A DNA stretch of 64,000 bases from Massilia sp. ZL223 (GTDB lineage: Bacteria; Pseudomonadota; Gammaproteobacteria; Burkholderiales; Burkholderiaceae_D), in NCBI RefSeq assembly GCF_018119395.1, contig NZ_JAGPWD010000001.1, forward strand, positions 124,001 to 188,000, in the 5' to 3' direction. The notes beneath the pieces were generated by a model. The model saw only the letters and a list, made by a program, of their open reading frames with translations. It was not told where the DNA came from and did not search any database. The position numbers were made by a program, and so were the translations under genes. Below, in pieces: positions 47,527-56,775 of the stretch (positions are counted from its first letter, which is position 1; each line of letters begins with the position of its first letter).

Positions 47527-47600
47527 TGGAGCGGGTGAAGGGAATCGAACCCTCGTCTTAAGCTTGGGAAGCTCCTGCTCTACCATTGAGCTACACCCGC
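47527..47600 (-). tRNA. tRNA-Gly (anticodon CCC)
   Basis: On the minus strand the sequence folds as a full cloverleaf. The acceptor stem is GCGGGTG/CACCCGC, the D arm is GCTC..GAGC, the anticodon loop TTCCCAA gives CCC, and the T arm is GAGGG-TTCGATT-CCCTT. It ends with discriminator T and an encoded CCA. The anticodon stem has one G-A mismatch at its top. It reads GGG Gly codons. Confidence 0.95.
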
Positions 47601-47688
47601 GTTGCCTGCATTCTACGCGCGTTTGGCGGGATTTGCCAAACCTTCAAGCTTGGCCGGCCCGCCTGGATCAAGCGGGCCGGAGCGCAGC

Positions 47689-48687
47689 TCATTGCGGTTG
47701 TTCGACCGTATACCCCTTGGCCGCCAGCGCCGCGATGACGCCGTTCGGATCGATGATGTCCTTGATCTGCAGCAGGGCGAAGGTCGAGGCGTTCTGCGCC
47801 AGCGCCTTCTCGGCGTTGGCCAGCCACTTCTGGCGCATCAGGATGCGCATGTTCTTGAAGGCCGGGTCGGCGTCGAACGCGGCGCTGCTGAACACATTGT
47901 TGAAGCAAGCTTCCTCGCGCTCGGCGAAGTCCAGCTTGCGGATCTCGTCGATGTTGCCCCTGGCCCAGGCGTTGGCGCGCGCGCTCGCTTCCGCGATGTC
48001 CGTCTCGAGCGCGGCCATCGTCGTCGACAGGCAGGCGACGTCGTTGAGCGAGGTCTTCTTGAAGTTCTTCAGCATGGTGCGCGCATTGTCCATCGGCAGG
48101 TCGACGGTGGAGGACGTGTAGGTGAGCTTGCCGTTCTTGACCAGCTCCTGCACGCGCTTGCGCACGGCGTCGTCGCCGACCAGGCCCGCCTGCTGGCGCG
48201 CGACGCGCATCAAGGCTTCGGCCGCGAAGATCGGACGCTCGCGCTCCGCATCCTCGTTGTCCGGCATGTACTTGGCCTTGAGTCCGGTCCAGCGTGCATA
48301 TTGTTCCGGCGGCAGCAGGTCGCGCAAGCTGGCGCCGTCGGGGTTCTTGCGCACCCCGATCAGGTGGGGCAGCAAGGTAATGCCCTTGAAGAAGCCCGCT
48401 TCGGCCTTGGCGCCCATCGGCGCCAGGTATTCCTGCGAGCCGGCGATCGCGGCCTCGACCTCGTGCGCGCGCCATTCCATGTTCTTGGGCAGCGGCGCAT
48501 AGGTGCCGAACACCCAAAGCACGTGGTCGCCCCTGGACACCTTCCACATGCCTGGTCCGGGGCGCTGGGCCACGACATGGATCTGCTCCGGCGCGGCCTC
48601 GAGCGCGGGGACGGGTTCCTGCGACTGGCTGAAGGATGGCGCCGACCAAAGACACAGGCACAGCGCCGGAATAGCGAATTTGCTCAT
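47689..48687 (-). CDS. TraB/GumN family protein, secreted
   Basis: A 332-aa protein with signal peptide (FAIPALCLCLWSAPSFS) and a TraB/GumN-like domain: MWKVSRGDHVLWVFGTYAPLPKNMEW at the start, where the family's conserved G-x-x-H is changed to GTYAP, and central helices. In the family this fold is linked to the tiki/EreA-like metal-dependent hydrolases; the loss of the His makes enzymatic activity doubtful. AGGA supports ATG 48687. It follows the torF-mcp-mcp operon by 89 bases on the same strand and may be read through. Confidence 0.82.
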   Translation of the reverse strand: MSKFAIPALCLCLWSAPSFSQSQEPVPALEAAPEQIHVVAQRPGPGMWKVSRGDHVLWVFGTYAPLPKNMEWRAHEVEAAIAGSQEYLAPMGAKAEAGFFKGITLLPHLIGVRKNPDGASLRDLLPPEQYARWTGLKAKYMPDNEDAERERPIFAAEALMRVARQQAGLVGDDAVRKRVQELVKNGKLTYTSSTVDLPMDNARTMLKNFKKTSLNDVACLSTTMAALETDIAEASARANAWARGNIDEIRKLDFAEREEACFNNVFSSAAFDADPAFKNMRILMRQKWLANAEKALAQNASTFALLQIKDIIDPNGVIAALAAKGYTVEQPQ

Positions 48688-48776
48688 GAAGGACATCCTG
48701 TTGTTGTTAATGTTTGACCAAGCTTACCGCGTTTGCGGCGGTCACCATCAAGCAGTAACAGGATGTTGCAAATCCA

Positions 48777-50777
48777 TTAGTTCAGCATAAGCGGCGCGCT
48801 GTCCTTCTCCAGGGCCGCCTGGCCATCCATGCGGAACTCGGCCACCAGGGCCACCAGGGTGGCCGACTGCTGCTGCAGGCTTTCGGCTGCCGCAGCGGCT
48901 TCCTCGACCAGGGCCGCGTTCTGCTGGGTCACGCCATCCATCTGGCCGATGGCCTGGTTGACCTGGCCGATGCCGGCGCTCTGCTCGGTGCTGGCGGCGC
49001 TGATCTCGGCCACGATGTCGCTGACGCGGCGTACGCTGGCCACCACGTCGTCCATGGTCTGGCCGGCTTCGGCCACCAGCGCGCTGCCGACGCCGACCTT
49101 GTCGACCGAGTCGCCGATCAGGGCCTTGATCTCCTTGGCCGCGGCCGCGCTGCGCTGGGCCAGGTTGCGCACCTCGGTCGCCACGACCGCGAAGCCGCGG
49201 CCCTGCTCGCCGGCACGCGCCGCTTCCACGGCCGCATTCAGCGCCAGGATATTGGTCTGGAAGGCGATGCCGTCGATGACGCTGATGATGTCCACCACCT
49301 TCTTCGAGGAGTCGCTGATCGAGGACATGGTCTCGACCACGCGCGCCACCACCTCGCCGCCGCGCGTGGCGGTTTCGGAGGCGGACAGCGCCAGCTGGTT
49401 GGCCTGATGGGCGTTGTCGGCGTTCTGGCGCACGGTGCTGGTCAGTTCCTCCATCGAGGCCGCGGTTTCTTCCAGCGCGCTGGCCTGCTGCTCGGTGCGG
49501 CCGGAGAGATCGCTGTTGCCCTGGCGGATTTCGCCGGCGGCGGTGGACACGCTCTCCGAGCTCACGCGCACGCGCCGCAGCACGTTCTCGATCTTGGCCA
49601 CGAAGCCGTTGAAGCCGCTGGCGATCAGGGCCAGCTCGTCGTTGCCGCGCACGTCGAGGCGGGCGCTCAGGTTGGCGTTGCCGCTGGCCAAACCGGTCAT
49701 GGTCTGGCCCAGCACGCGCAGCGGACGGGTCAGGGTGCGCAGCACCAGGATCATGACGAAGGTCGCGGCGATGGCGCAAGCCACCGACACCAGCAGGTTA
49801 TAGCCGACCAGCTCGCGCGCCGAAGCGGTGGCGACGCTGCGTGGGAAGGACAGCGAGATCGCCCATGGTGCGATGTCGGGATGGATGCGCAGCGGATGCA
49901 GCAGGTGCATCACGTCCTGGTCGTCGAGGTACTGGTAAGGCGTGCCCTGGCGGACCGCATCCAGCGCCGCAGCAGGCAGGTCCTCGGCCTTCTTGCCGTT
50001 GCGTGCATGGTCCTTGTGGCTGGCGTACAAGCCGCCGTTCGAGACCAGGGCCAAGCTGCCGCCGTCGATCACCTTCATCTCGGCCAGCATGGCACCGAGC
50101 TTGGTGAGCATGAAGTCGCCGGTCACGGCGCCCTGGAATTTGCCGCCCACCATGATCGGCGCCACCAGCGACGCGATCAGCTCGTCCTTGCCATTGACCG
50201 GGTACACGTAGGGTTCCGAGAAGTACGTCTTGCCGGTCGACTTCGGGACATCGTACCAGGCGTTCATGGCCGCGTCGCTGCCGAACACGATCGGTTCGAT
50301 ATTGACCTTGCCGTCGGCGCCGCGCGAGAAATACGGCATGTAGCGGCCACTGTCGTCGTAGTGCGGCTTCTGGCCCGCGAACTCGGCGTCCTTGCCGTCC
50401 AGCGCGTTCGGTTCGAAGGTGGCCGAGCTGCCGACCAGGTCTTCGGCACGGCCGATGTGCCTCTGGATGATCTCGTTGATCTGCGCACGCGTCAGCGCAT
50501 GCTGGGCGCCTCCCGTGGCTTCCAGCGCGCCGGCGATGGCGCCGAGATTGGACAGGTTCTGCGCCAGGCGGCCCTGCAGCATGGCGGTGGCTTCACGTGT
50601 GAGCGTGCGAGCGTGGGCAATCGCTTCGTCTTCCGCGCTCTGGCTACTCTTGACGCCGATGAAGCTCGAGGTGATGCCCAGGCTGAGCACCACCAGCGCA
50701 GTGGCGGTGGCGCAGATCCTGGCGCTCAGGGAAAGCGAAAAACGGCGCGCCGGGCGCGCCTGCATGGTCTGATTCAT
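48777..50777 (-). CDS. methyl-accepting chemotaxis protein (dCache type), paralogue 1
   Basis: A 666-aa chemoreceptor. A first membrane helix ([21 protein letters not shown]) precedes a periplasmic dCache-like sensor domain (residues ~40-320, with [20 protein letters not shown] and the NAWYDVP motif), a second helix, a HAMP domain and the MA signalling domain with the conserved hairpin tip [20 protein letters not shown]. No C-terminal CheR/CheB tether is seen. It follows its paralogue by 17 bases on the same strand, and the two are alike over the whole length with greatest divergence in the sensor domain. Confidence 0.95.
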   Translation of the reverse strand: MNQTMQARPARRFSLSLSARICATATALVVLSLGITSSFIGVKSSQSAEDEAIAHARTLTREATAMLQGRLAQNLSNLGAIAGALEATGGAQHALTRAQINEIIQRHIGRAEDLVGSSATFEPNALDGKDAEFAGQKPHYDDSGRYMPYFSRGADGKVNIEPIVFGSDAAMNAWYDVPKSTGKTYFSEPYVYPVNGKDELIASLVAPIMVGGKFQGAVTGDFMLTKLGAMLAEMKVIDGGSLALVSNGGLYASHKDHARNGKKAEDLPAAALDAVRQGTPYQYLDDQDVMHLLHPLRIHPDIAPWAISLSFPRSVATASARELVGYNLLVSVACAIAATFVMILVLRTLTRPLRVLGQTMTGLASGNANLSARLDVRGNDELALIASGFNGFVAKIENVLRRVRVSSESVSTAAGEIRQGNSDLSGRTEQQASALEETAASMEELTSTVRQNADNAHQANQLALSASETATRGGEVVARVVETMSSISDSSKKVVDIISVIDGIAFQTNILALNAAVEAARAGEQGRGFAVVATEVRNLAQRSAAAAKEIKALIGDSVDKVGVGSALVAEAGQTMDDVVASVRRVSDIVAEISAASTEQSAGIGQVNQAIGQMDGVTQQNAALVEEAAAAAESLQQQSATLVALVAEFRMDGQAALEKDSAPLMLN

Positions 50778-50794
50778 GGTAAGTCCGTTTTAGC

Positions 50795-52801
50795 TCAACC
50801 GAGCATCAAATGAGAAGGTTCCTTGGCCAGGCGTGCGGCGGCGGGCTGGCCCTGCAGCTTGAATTCGCCCACCAGCGACACCAGCAGGTCCGACTGCTGC
50901 TGCAGGCTTTCGGCCGCCGCTGCGGCTTCCTCGACCAGGGCCGCGTTCTGCTGGGTCACGCCATCCATCTGGCCGATCGCCTGGTTGACCTGGGCGATGC
51001 CGGCGCTCTGCTCGGTGCTGGCGGCGCTGATCTCGGCCACGATGTCGCTCACGCGGCGCACGCTGCCCACCACGTCGTCCATCGTCTTGCCGGCTTCGGC
51101 CACCAGCATGGAGCCGGTGTCGACCTTGTCGACCGAATTGCCGATCAGGGCCTTGATTTCCTTGGCCGCGCTGGCCGAGCGCTGGGCCAGGTTGCGCACT
51201 TCGGACGCCACGACCGCGAAGCCGCGGCCCTGCTCGCCCGCACGCGCCGCTTCAACCGCCGCATTCAGCGCCAGGATGTTGGTCTGGAAGGCGATGCCGT
51301 CGATGACGCTGATGATGTCCACCACCTTCTTGGACGATTCGCTGATCGAGGCCATGGTCTCGACCACGCGCGCCACCACCTCGCCGCCACGGGCGGCGGT
51401 CTCGGAGGCGGACAGCGCCAGCTGGTTGGCCTGCTGGGCGTTGTCGGCGTTCTGGCGCACGGTGCTGGTCAACTCTTCCATCGAGGCCGCGGTTTCTTCC
51501 AGCGCGCTGGCCTGTTCTTCGGTGCGCGACGACAGGTCGTTGTTGCCCTGGCTGATCTCGTGCGCGGCCATGGCCACGCTGTCGGAGCTGGTGCGCACGC
51601 GCGTCAGCACCGATTCGATCTTGGCCACGAAGCCGTTGAAGCCGGCCGCGATGGTCGCCAGTTCATCCTTGCCGCGCACCTCCAGACGGGCGCCCAGGGC
51701 GGCGTTGCCGCTTGCCAGGCCGGTCATGGTCTTGCCCAGTACGCGCAGCGGCTGGGTCAGGCGGCGCAGCACCATGCACATGACGATGGCCGCGGCGACC
51801 GCGCACACCACCGACACCAGCAGCGCGAAGCCGGTCAGCTCGCGCGCCGAGGCGGTGGCCACGCTTTGCGGGAAGCTCAGCGAGATCGCCCATGGCGCGA
51901 TGTCCGGATGGATGCGCAGCGGCTGCAGCAGGCGCACCATGCCCTTGTCGTCCACGTATTCGTAGGGCTTGCCGGCGCGGACCGCGTCGAGCGCGGCGGC
52001 CGGCAAGTCCTCGGCCTTTTTGCCGGCGCGGGCCAGGTCCTTGTGGCTGGCGTACATGCCGCCGTTCGTGACCAGCGCCAGCGAGCCCCCCTCCACCACC
52101 TTCATCTCGGCCAGGATGGCGCCGAGCTGGGTGACGTTGAAGTCGGCGCTTGCGGTGCCCTTGAACTGGCCGTCGACGAGGATCGGCACGACCATCGACG
52201 CCATCAGCACGTCCTTGCCGTTGACCGGATACGAATATGGCTCGGTGAAGAAGACGCGCTTGGTCGCCTTCGGCACGTCGTACCAGTCGTTGGCGCCGGG
52301 CGTGGTGGGGAAGATGATCGGCTCGACATTCACGCCGCCCGCGCCGTTGCGCGTGAAGTAAGGCATGTAGCGGCCGCTGTCGTCATACATGGGCTTCTGG
52401 CCGGCGAACTCCTGGTCCTTGCCGTCCAGCGCATTGGCCTCCATGGTCACGGCGGTGCCGAACAGATCCTCGGAGCTCAGCAGCGCGGCCTTGGTCATCT
52501 CGGCGACCTGGGTGCGCGCCAGCGGCTCGCCGGTGGCCAGGGTTGCGCGCATCGTCGCGCCCATGGTGGCGGGAATGGCCAGGTTGGCGCCGATCCGGCT
52601 CTGCAGCGCCGCTGCGGCTTCGCGGCTGGAGGTGCGCGCCAGGTCCATCGCCGCCTGTTCGGCGCTGCGGCTGCTCTGGACGCCGATGAAGGCCGAAGTG
52701 ATGCCCAGGCTGAGCACCACCAGCGCGGTGGCGGTGGCGCAGATCCTGGCGGTCAGGGAAAGCGACATGCGGCCGCCGCGCGTCTTCTTCGATTCGTTCA
52801 T
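50795..52801 (-). CDS. methyl-accepting chemotaxis protein (dCache type), paralogue 2
   Basis: A 668-aa chemoreceptor of the same layout as the gene at 48777: membrane helix, dCache-like sensor ([30 protein letters not shown]), second helix, HAMP and MA domain. The signalling domains of the two are almost identical, indicating a tandem duplication, while the N-terminal 90 residues differ clearly, suggesting different ligands. It follows the torF gene by 17 bases, and co-transcription with that porin gene is likely. Confidence 0.95.
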   Translation of the reverse strand: MNESKKTRGGRMSLSLTARICATATALVVLSLGITSAFIGVQSSRSAEQAAMDLARTSSREAAAALQSRIGANLAIPATMGATMRATLATGEPLARTQVAEMTKAALLSSEDLFGTAVTMEANALDGKDQEFAGQKPMYDDSGRYMPYFTRNGAGGVNVEPIIFPTTPGANDWYDVPKATKRVFFTEPYSYPVNGKDVLMASMVVPILVDGQFKGTASADFNVTQLGAILAEMKVVEGGSLALVTNGGMYASHKDLARAGKKAEDLPAAALDAVRAGKPYEYVDDKGMVRLLQPLRIHPDIAPWAISLSFPQSVATASARELTGFALLVSVVCAVAAAIVMCMVLRRLTQPLRVLGKTMTGLASGNAALGARLEVRGKDELATIAAGFNGFVAKIESVLTRVRTSSDSVAMAAHEISQGNNDLSSRTEEQASALEETAASMEELTSTVRQNADNAQQANQLALSASETAARGGEVVARVVETMASISESSKKVVDIISVIDGIAFQTNILALNAAVEAARAGEQGRGFAVVASEVRNLAQRSASAAKEIKALIGNSVDKVDTGSMLVAEAGKTMDDVVGSVRRVSDIVAEISAASTEQSAGIAQVNQAIGQMDGVTQQNAALVEEAAAAAESLQQQSDLLVSLVGEFKLQGQPAAARLAKEPSHLMLG

Positions 52802-52818
52802 GATGGACGCTCCTCAGG

Positions 52819-53637
52819 TCAGAAGGTTTTGGCCACGCTCAGGGTGAAAGTGCTCTTGGCCGGATTCGAGATGGCCAGCTGGCCGTCGGCGCGCGGCACG
52901 CCGGTGGTGTAGCGGTCGTAGGCGTCGGTCTTGCCCCAGGCGCGGGTCCAGGCGGCGGCAACGGTCCAGCCGCCGTCGAAGCTGCGGGTCACGCCGGCCT
53001 TGGCGTCGCGCCAGTTCCAGTAGTCGTTACCCGCGCCGGCCACGCGGCCGTCGCCCGCATGCAGGTTCAGCACATAGCCGCCGCCCAGGTCGTGGTTCAT
53101 GCCCACGTCCAGGTAGCCGGTGCCGCGCGCGTCGACGATGCCGAAGAAATCGCGGGTCATGGTGCGGTTGTACTTGGCGTAGAAGGACTTCCAGGTGACG
53201 CCGAGCGACAGTTCGCCGTAGTTGAATTTGGTATTGGTGGCGCTGATGGCGGCGCCCGGATACAGGTAGTAGTAGGCCATCACGCTGTAGCCGAGCGGGC
53301 CGGCGGTGCCGCTGTAGCCGCCGTACAGGTCCCATTCGGCCTTGCCGCCCTCGACGAAGCGGTCGCTGATGGTCGAGGCCCAGGTGCCGGCCGACCAGCC
53401 GTCCGGGCGCACGTAATCGACGCCGACTTGCAGGGCGGGACGGCCCCAGGTCTGGCGGACGCCGCGCGAGACATATTGCGAGGCGACGGTCACGGTGGCG
53501 GTGACCGGCAGTGCGCTGTCGGTGCTTGCTGCCGCGGCGGCTGGAACCGTGGGAACGGCGTCGTCGGCGTGGACCGCCGGGATGGCGATCAGGGTCAAGG
53601 TCAAGGCCGGCAGCAGGCGGAGGAAGGGGGTATTCAT
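52819..53637 (-). CDS. TorF family putative outer-membrane porin
   Basis: A 272-aa outer-membrane beta-barrel candidate (Gcw_chp/TIGR02001 type). A signal peptide (LRLLPALTLTLIAIPAVHA) precedes the family signature VTVASQYVSRGVRQTWGRPA and repeated aromatic beta strands such as WDLYGGYSG and YSVMAYYYLYPG, ending in a C-terminal Phe (TLSVAKTF), typical of outer-membrane proteins. It is the first gene of an apparent operon with the two chemoreceptors. No strong ribosome site is present. Transport substrate unknown. Confidence 0.88.
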   Translation of the reverse strand: MNTPFLRLLPALTLTLIAIPAVHADDAVPTVPAAAAASTDSALPVTATVTVASQYVSRGVRQTWGRPALQVGVDYVRPDGWSAGTWASTISDRFVEGGKAEWDLYGGYSGTAGPLGYSVMAYYYLYPGAAISATNTKFNYGELSLGVTWKSFYAKYNRTMTRDFFGIVDARGTGYLDVGMNHDLGGGYVLNLHAGDGRVAGAGNDYWNWRDAKAGVTRSFDGGWTVAAAWTRAWGKTDAYDRYTTGVPRADGQLAISNPAKSTFTLSVAKTF

Positions 53638-53857
53638 CGTGGTCTCGTCAGGTCGTTGTACGGCATGTGGCGGCATGGTGCGGCCGTATGTACAGGCCAT
53701 AGCACCTTGAATAATTAGTGCCGTACGGAAATTCTATGACCCTGACGAGAGTTTTCGAGAGAATTTAGACATAACGCTAACTACTTTTTGATGAGCTTGC
53801 GTCATTGGCGCAACAGCTGAGCAAAAGCGTTAATAGCCTGCAAATAAGGGCAGTTAC

Positions 53858-53896
53858 AGCAGAACGGTCGTGCTTTCAAAGCAGAACGGTCGTGCT
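53858..53896. repeat. two 17-bp direct repeats, possible operator upstream of torF
   Basis: The sequence AGCAGAACGGTCGTGCT occurs at 53858-53874 and 53880-53896, spaced 22 bp start to start, i.e. two helical turns. It lies in the 289-bp gap upstream of torF and just past the end of the UdgX-type gene. This spacing is typical of tandem sites for a DNA-binding protein, but no regulator can be named; a recent local duplication is the alternative. Confidence 0.5.
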
Positions 53897-53926
53897 GTGG
53901 TTCCAGCGGGTTGTGGCAGAAGCGTG

Positions 53927-55411
53927 CTAAGGGGATTCCGGGACGTCAGGACGCTCCAATAATTCCTGGGCCAAGCGCAAGCCCTTGACCATGACGGAAA
54001 AGGCTTCCTGCTTGGATGCTTCGTCGGGCACGCGCAGCACGTAGGAGGGGTGGTAGATGGTGACGACCCAGCTGTCGCCATGGCGCACCGGCCGGCCCAG
54101 CTTGTCCCCGAGCGTGACCTTCCCCGACTGCATGACCGATTTGAGGGCGGTGGCGCCCATGGCCACGATGACCTTGGGTTTGCAGGCCGCCAGTTCCTTC
54201 TCCAGCCAGTAGTGGCAGGCCTCGATCTCGCGCTGCACCGGGGTCTTGTGCAGGCGGCGCTTGCCGCGCGGCTCCCACTTGAAATGCTTGACTGCATTGG
54301 TGAGGTAGACCGTCTGGCGGTCCAGCCCGGCCTGCTCGAACACCCGGTCGAGCAGCTTGCCGGCCGGTCCCACGAAGGGCGCGCCGGCCAGGTCTTCCTG
54401 GTCGCCCGGCTGTTCGCCCACGATCATGATCTTGGCGCGCTTCGGACCTGCCCCGCCAACCGCTTGCGTCGCGTGCTGCCACAGCTCGCAGCGGCGGCAT
54501 TCGTCCAGCTTGGACGGCTGCTGGCGCTCGGGCTGGGCGTCCTCGGGCGCGATCGGGATGGTGGCGCCGCTGCGCCGTCCCACCGCCTGCACCTGGCCGA
54601 TGCGGCGCGCGCCCAGGCCGGCCTGGCTCACCAGGGAGGGCACCAGGGCGCCTTCGGGCAGGTTCTTCCAGAAGCGCGAGGGGATGTGGCTCTGCATGAC
54701 CGAGGTATTCAGGCGCGCCGGATTGAAGATGCTGCGGTAGTAGGTGAGCCAGAGCGCTTCGCCGCTGTCGTCGAGGTCGGCGGCGCTGGACATCAGGGGG
54801 CCGCAGTTGTGCAGCGTGTGGCCGTCCCACAGCACGCTGGCGTCCGGGGTCGCGATCATCCAGCTCACCTTGCCCATGCGGCTGACGAAATGTTCGGCGA
54901 CCTGGGGCAGCACGTCGTGGCGCGGTTCGAACCAGGCCACGAAACGCGGGGCGCCGGTCTCGATGGGACGCTCGCGGAATCGGATGTAGGCGTGCATGTC
55001 GTGCTCCTCGCGGCGCACCGCCTTGACCATGGCGTGCAGGCGCGCGCCGTCCGGGTCGGCGGGCGACTGCACGTCGTGCTCGCCCTGCTGCCAGCGCCAC
55101 AGCACCCGGTAAAGGAAAGCCCAGCGCTCAGGCTCGCGATAGCAGGCGGCGGTCTGCAGCATCTCCAGCAGCGAGCGCGGCAAGTGCGGTGCCGGTTTCG
55201 GTTCCTGTAACTGGATAGCCGCATTATGCGGGGGCGTTCCGGGCGCTGGCGCACCCGAGAACAGATCGTCGCCCGGCGAGCCCCAGGTGACCGCTTCCGG
55301 CGGCACGCCCGCCCGCAGCAGTTCGCGCGCCGCCTCGCGCCATTCGGCGAAGCTCGCCACCTGCAGGGAGCGCCCCTGCAGTACCGCGTGGGTGGCGCTC
55401 GGATCGTTCAT
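53927..55411 (-). CDS. udgX: DUF4130-UdgX fusion: uracil-DNA glycosylase family protein
   Basis: A 494-aa two-domain protein. Residues ~80-240 are the DUF4130 (radical-SAM-linked) domain; residues ~300-485 are a UDG domain with motif A GEQPGDQEDLAG (332-343), HPSYVLR (454-460) and candidate 4Fe-4S Cys at 305, 308, 399 and 410. KRRLHKTP at 384-391 is the UdgX-specific loop, whose His (here 388) in Mycobacterium UdgX forms a covalent bond to the deoxyribose after uracil removal. Such a protein would cap abasic sites irreversibly. It overlaps the radical SAM gene by ATGA (55408-55411), in an operon with a LexA box. Role of DUF4130 unknown. Confidence 0.9.
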   Translation of the reverse strand: MNDPSATHAVLQGRSLQVASFAEWREAARELLRAGVPPEAVTWGSPGDDLFSGAPAPGTPPHNAAIQLQEPKPAPHLPRSLLEMLQTAACYREPERWAFLYRVLWRWQQGEHDVQSPADPDGARLHAMVKAVRREEHDMHAYIRFRERPIETGAPRFVAWFEPRHDVLPQVAEHFVSRMGKVSWMIATPDASVLWDGHTLHNCGPLMSSAADLDDSGEALWLTYYRSIFNPARLNTSVMQSHIPSRFWKNLPEGALVPSLVSQAGLGARRIGQVQAVGRRSGATIPIAPEDAQPERQQPSKLDECRRCELWQHATQAVGGAGPKRAKIMIVGEQPGDQEDLAGAPFVGPAGKLLDRVFEQAGLDRQTVYLTNAVKHFKWEPRGKRRLHKTPVQREIEACHYWLEKELAACKPKVIVAMGATALKSVMQSGKVTLGDKLGRPVRHGDSWVVTIYHPSYVLRVPDEASKQEAFSVMVKGLRLAQELLERPDVPESP

Positions 55412-56643
55412 GCCGCCTGCAACTCCGGCCAGAGATTCATCTGCTGCGCCGGCTGGTGGTCGGCCAGGTGACGCCGCAGGATGCTGGACTCCGCCGCCCC
55501 TTGCGCCGGCTTGTAGTCGGCCGTGACGACAAAAGGCGCCAGCTTCTTGAGGCTGCAGCGCAGGCGCGACAGGTCTTCCCAGCGGATGCGGCGCAGGCGG
55601 CGCAGGTCGACCAGGCGCTTGGCGTTGCGCAAGCCGATGCCGGGCACGCGCGCGATCATGCTGGCGTCGGCGCGGTTCAGGTCCATCGGGAAATGCTCGC
55701 GGTTGGACAGCGCCCAGGCCAGCTTGGGATCGATGTCGAGGGCCAGGTTGCCGCTGGCCGGCATCAGTTCGCCGGCGGTGAAGCCGTAGCCGCGCAGCAG
55801 GAAGTCGGCCTGGTAGAGGCGGTGCTCGCGCAGCAGCGGCGGCGGCGCGGCCGGCACGCTTTTCGGGCTTTGCGGGATGGGGCTGAAGGCCGAGTAATAG
55901 ACCCGCTTGAGCTTGTAGCTGCCGTAGAGCGTTTGCGCCGTGTTGAGGATGGTGTGGTCGTCGCTGGCGTCGGCGCCCACGATCATTTGCGTGCTCTGGC
56001 CGGCCGGGGCGAAGTTCGGCGCCTTCGGTTCCTCGGCCTTTTCGTCGAGCTTGCGGCGGATCGAGCCCATCGCCAGCTTGATCGTGTGCACGTTCTTTTC
56101 CGGCGCCAGGCGGGTCACGCTGTCGTGAGTGGGCAGCTCGATGTTCACCGACAGGCGGTCGGCCCAGCGGCCCGCTTCCTCGATCAGGGCGGGGTCGGCG
56201 TCGGGAATGGTCTTGAGGTGAATGTAGCCGCGGAACTGGTGCACCTCGCGCAGCTGGCGCGCGACGGCGACCAGCTGTTCCATCGTGTAGTCGGCCGAGC
56301 GGATGATGCCCGAGCTCAGGAACAGGCCGTCGATATAGTTACGCAGGTAAAAATCCTGGGTCAGCTTGACCACTTCCTCGACTGCGAAACGAGCGCGCGG
56401 CACGTTGGAGCTGCGGCGGTTGATGCAGTACTGGCAGTCGTAGATGCAGAAGTTCGTCAGCAGGATCTTGAGCAGGGAGACGCAGCGGCCGTCGGGCGTG
56501 TAGCTGTGGCAAATGCCCATGCCGGTGGTGGCGCCCAGGCCGTCCTTGCCTTCCGAGCCGCGCTTGGGCGCGCCGCTGCTGGCGCAGGAAGCGTCGTATT
56601 TGGCGGCGTCGGCCAGGATTTCGAGCTTGTCGGTGAGTTCCAT
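55408..56643 (-). CDS. putative DNA modification/repair radical SAM protein
   Basis: A 411-aa radical SAM enzyme. The cluster motif C-x3-C-x2-C is CIYDCQYC (Cys66, 70, 73), preceded by LKILLTNF. The C-terminal part (residues ~325-380) is a helix-hairpin-helix DNA-binding segment (ADASMIARVPGIGLRNAKRL). The family is known to co-occur with DUF4130 and UDG proteins, but its reaction is unknown. It is first in a two-gene operon: its stop overlaps the UdgX-type start by four bases. A LexA box and a -10 hexamer lie 14-33 bases upstream of the ATG, and no Shine-Dalgarno is visible. Confidence 0.9.
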   Translation of the reverse strand: MELTDKLEILADAAKYDASCASSGAPKRGSEGKDGLGATTGMGICHSYTPDGRCVSLLKILLTNFCIYDCQYCINRRSSNVPRARFAVEEVVKLTQDFYLRNYIDGLFLSSGIIRSADYTMEQLVAVARQLREVHQFRGYIHLKTIPDADPALIEEAGRWADRLSVNIELPTHDSVTRLAPEKNVHTIKLAMGSIRRKLDEKAEEPKAPNFAPAGQSTQMIVGADASDDHTILNTAQTLYGSYKLKRVYYSAFSPIPQSPKSVPAAPPPLLREHRLYQADFLLRGYGFTAGELMPASGNLALDIDPKLAWALSNREHFPMDLNRADASMIARVPGIGLRNAKRLVDLRRLRRIRWEDLSRLRCSLKKLAPFVVTADYKPAQGAAESSILRRHLADHQPAQQMNLWPELQAA

Positions 56644-56656
56644 CGCGCTGGCTTGA

Positions 56657-56672
56657 CTGTATGGGCATACAG
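56657..56672 (-). promoter_or_regulatory. LexA (SOS) box of the radical SAM-UdgX operon
   Basis: CTGT-ATGGGCAT-ACAG is a full match to the CTGT-N8-ACAG operator and a near-perfect palindrome. It overlaps a minus-strand -10 hexamer (TATACT, 56671-56676) in exactly the arrangement seen at nadK-recN (operator followed by TATA), so LexA would block polymerase. It lies 14 bases upstream of the radical SAM start codon. Confidence 0.85.
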
Positions 56673-56775
56673 TATAACGCGGTGGGGGTGGTGTTCGGCT
56701 GGGGTGGGGGGGTTTTAGTGGTTCAAATGCGGGACATCAAAGGGGTTGCGTGGGCGCATGCAAACCACCAAGGTA

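Noticed and set aside
48777..52801. Long direct repeats suggesting a mobile element or assembly artefact
   Set aside because: They are the signalling domains of two paralogous chemoreceptors; the sensor parts differ, as in a genuine tandem duplication.
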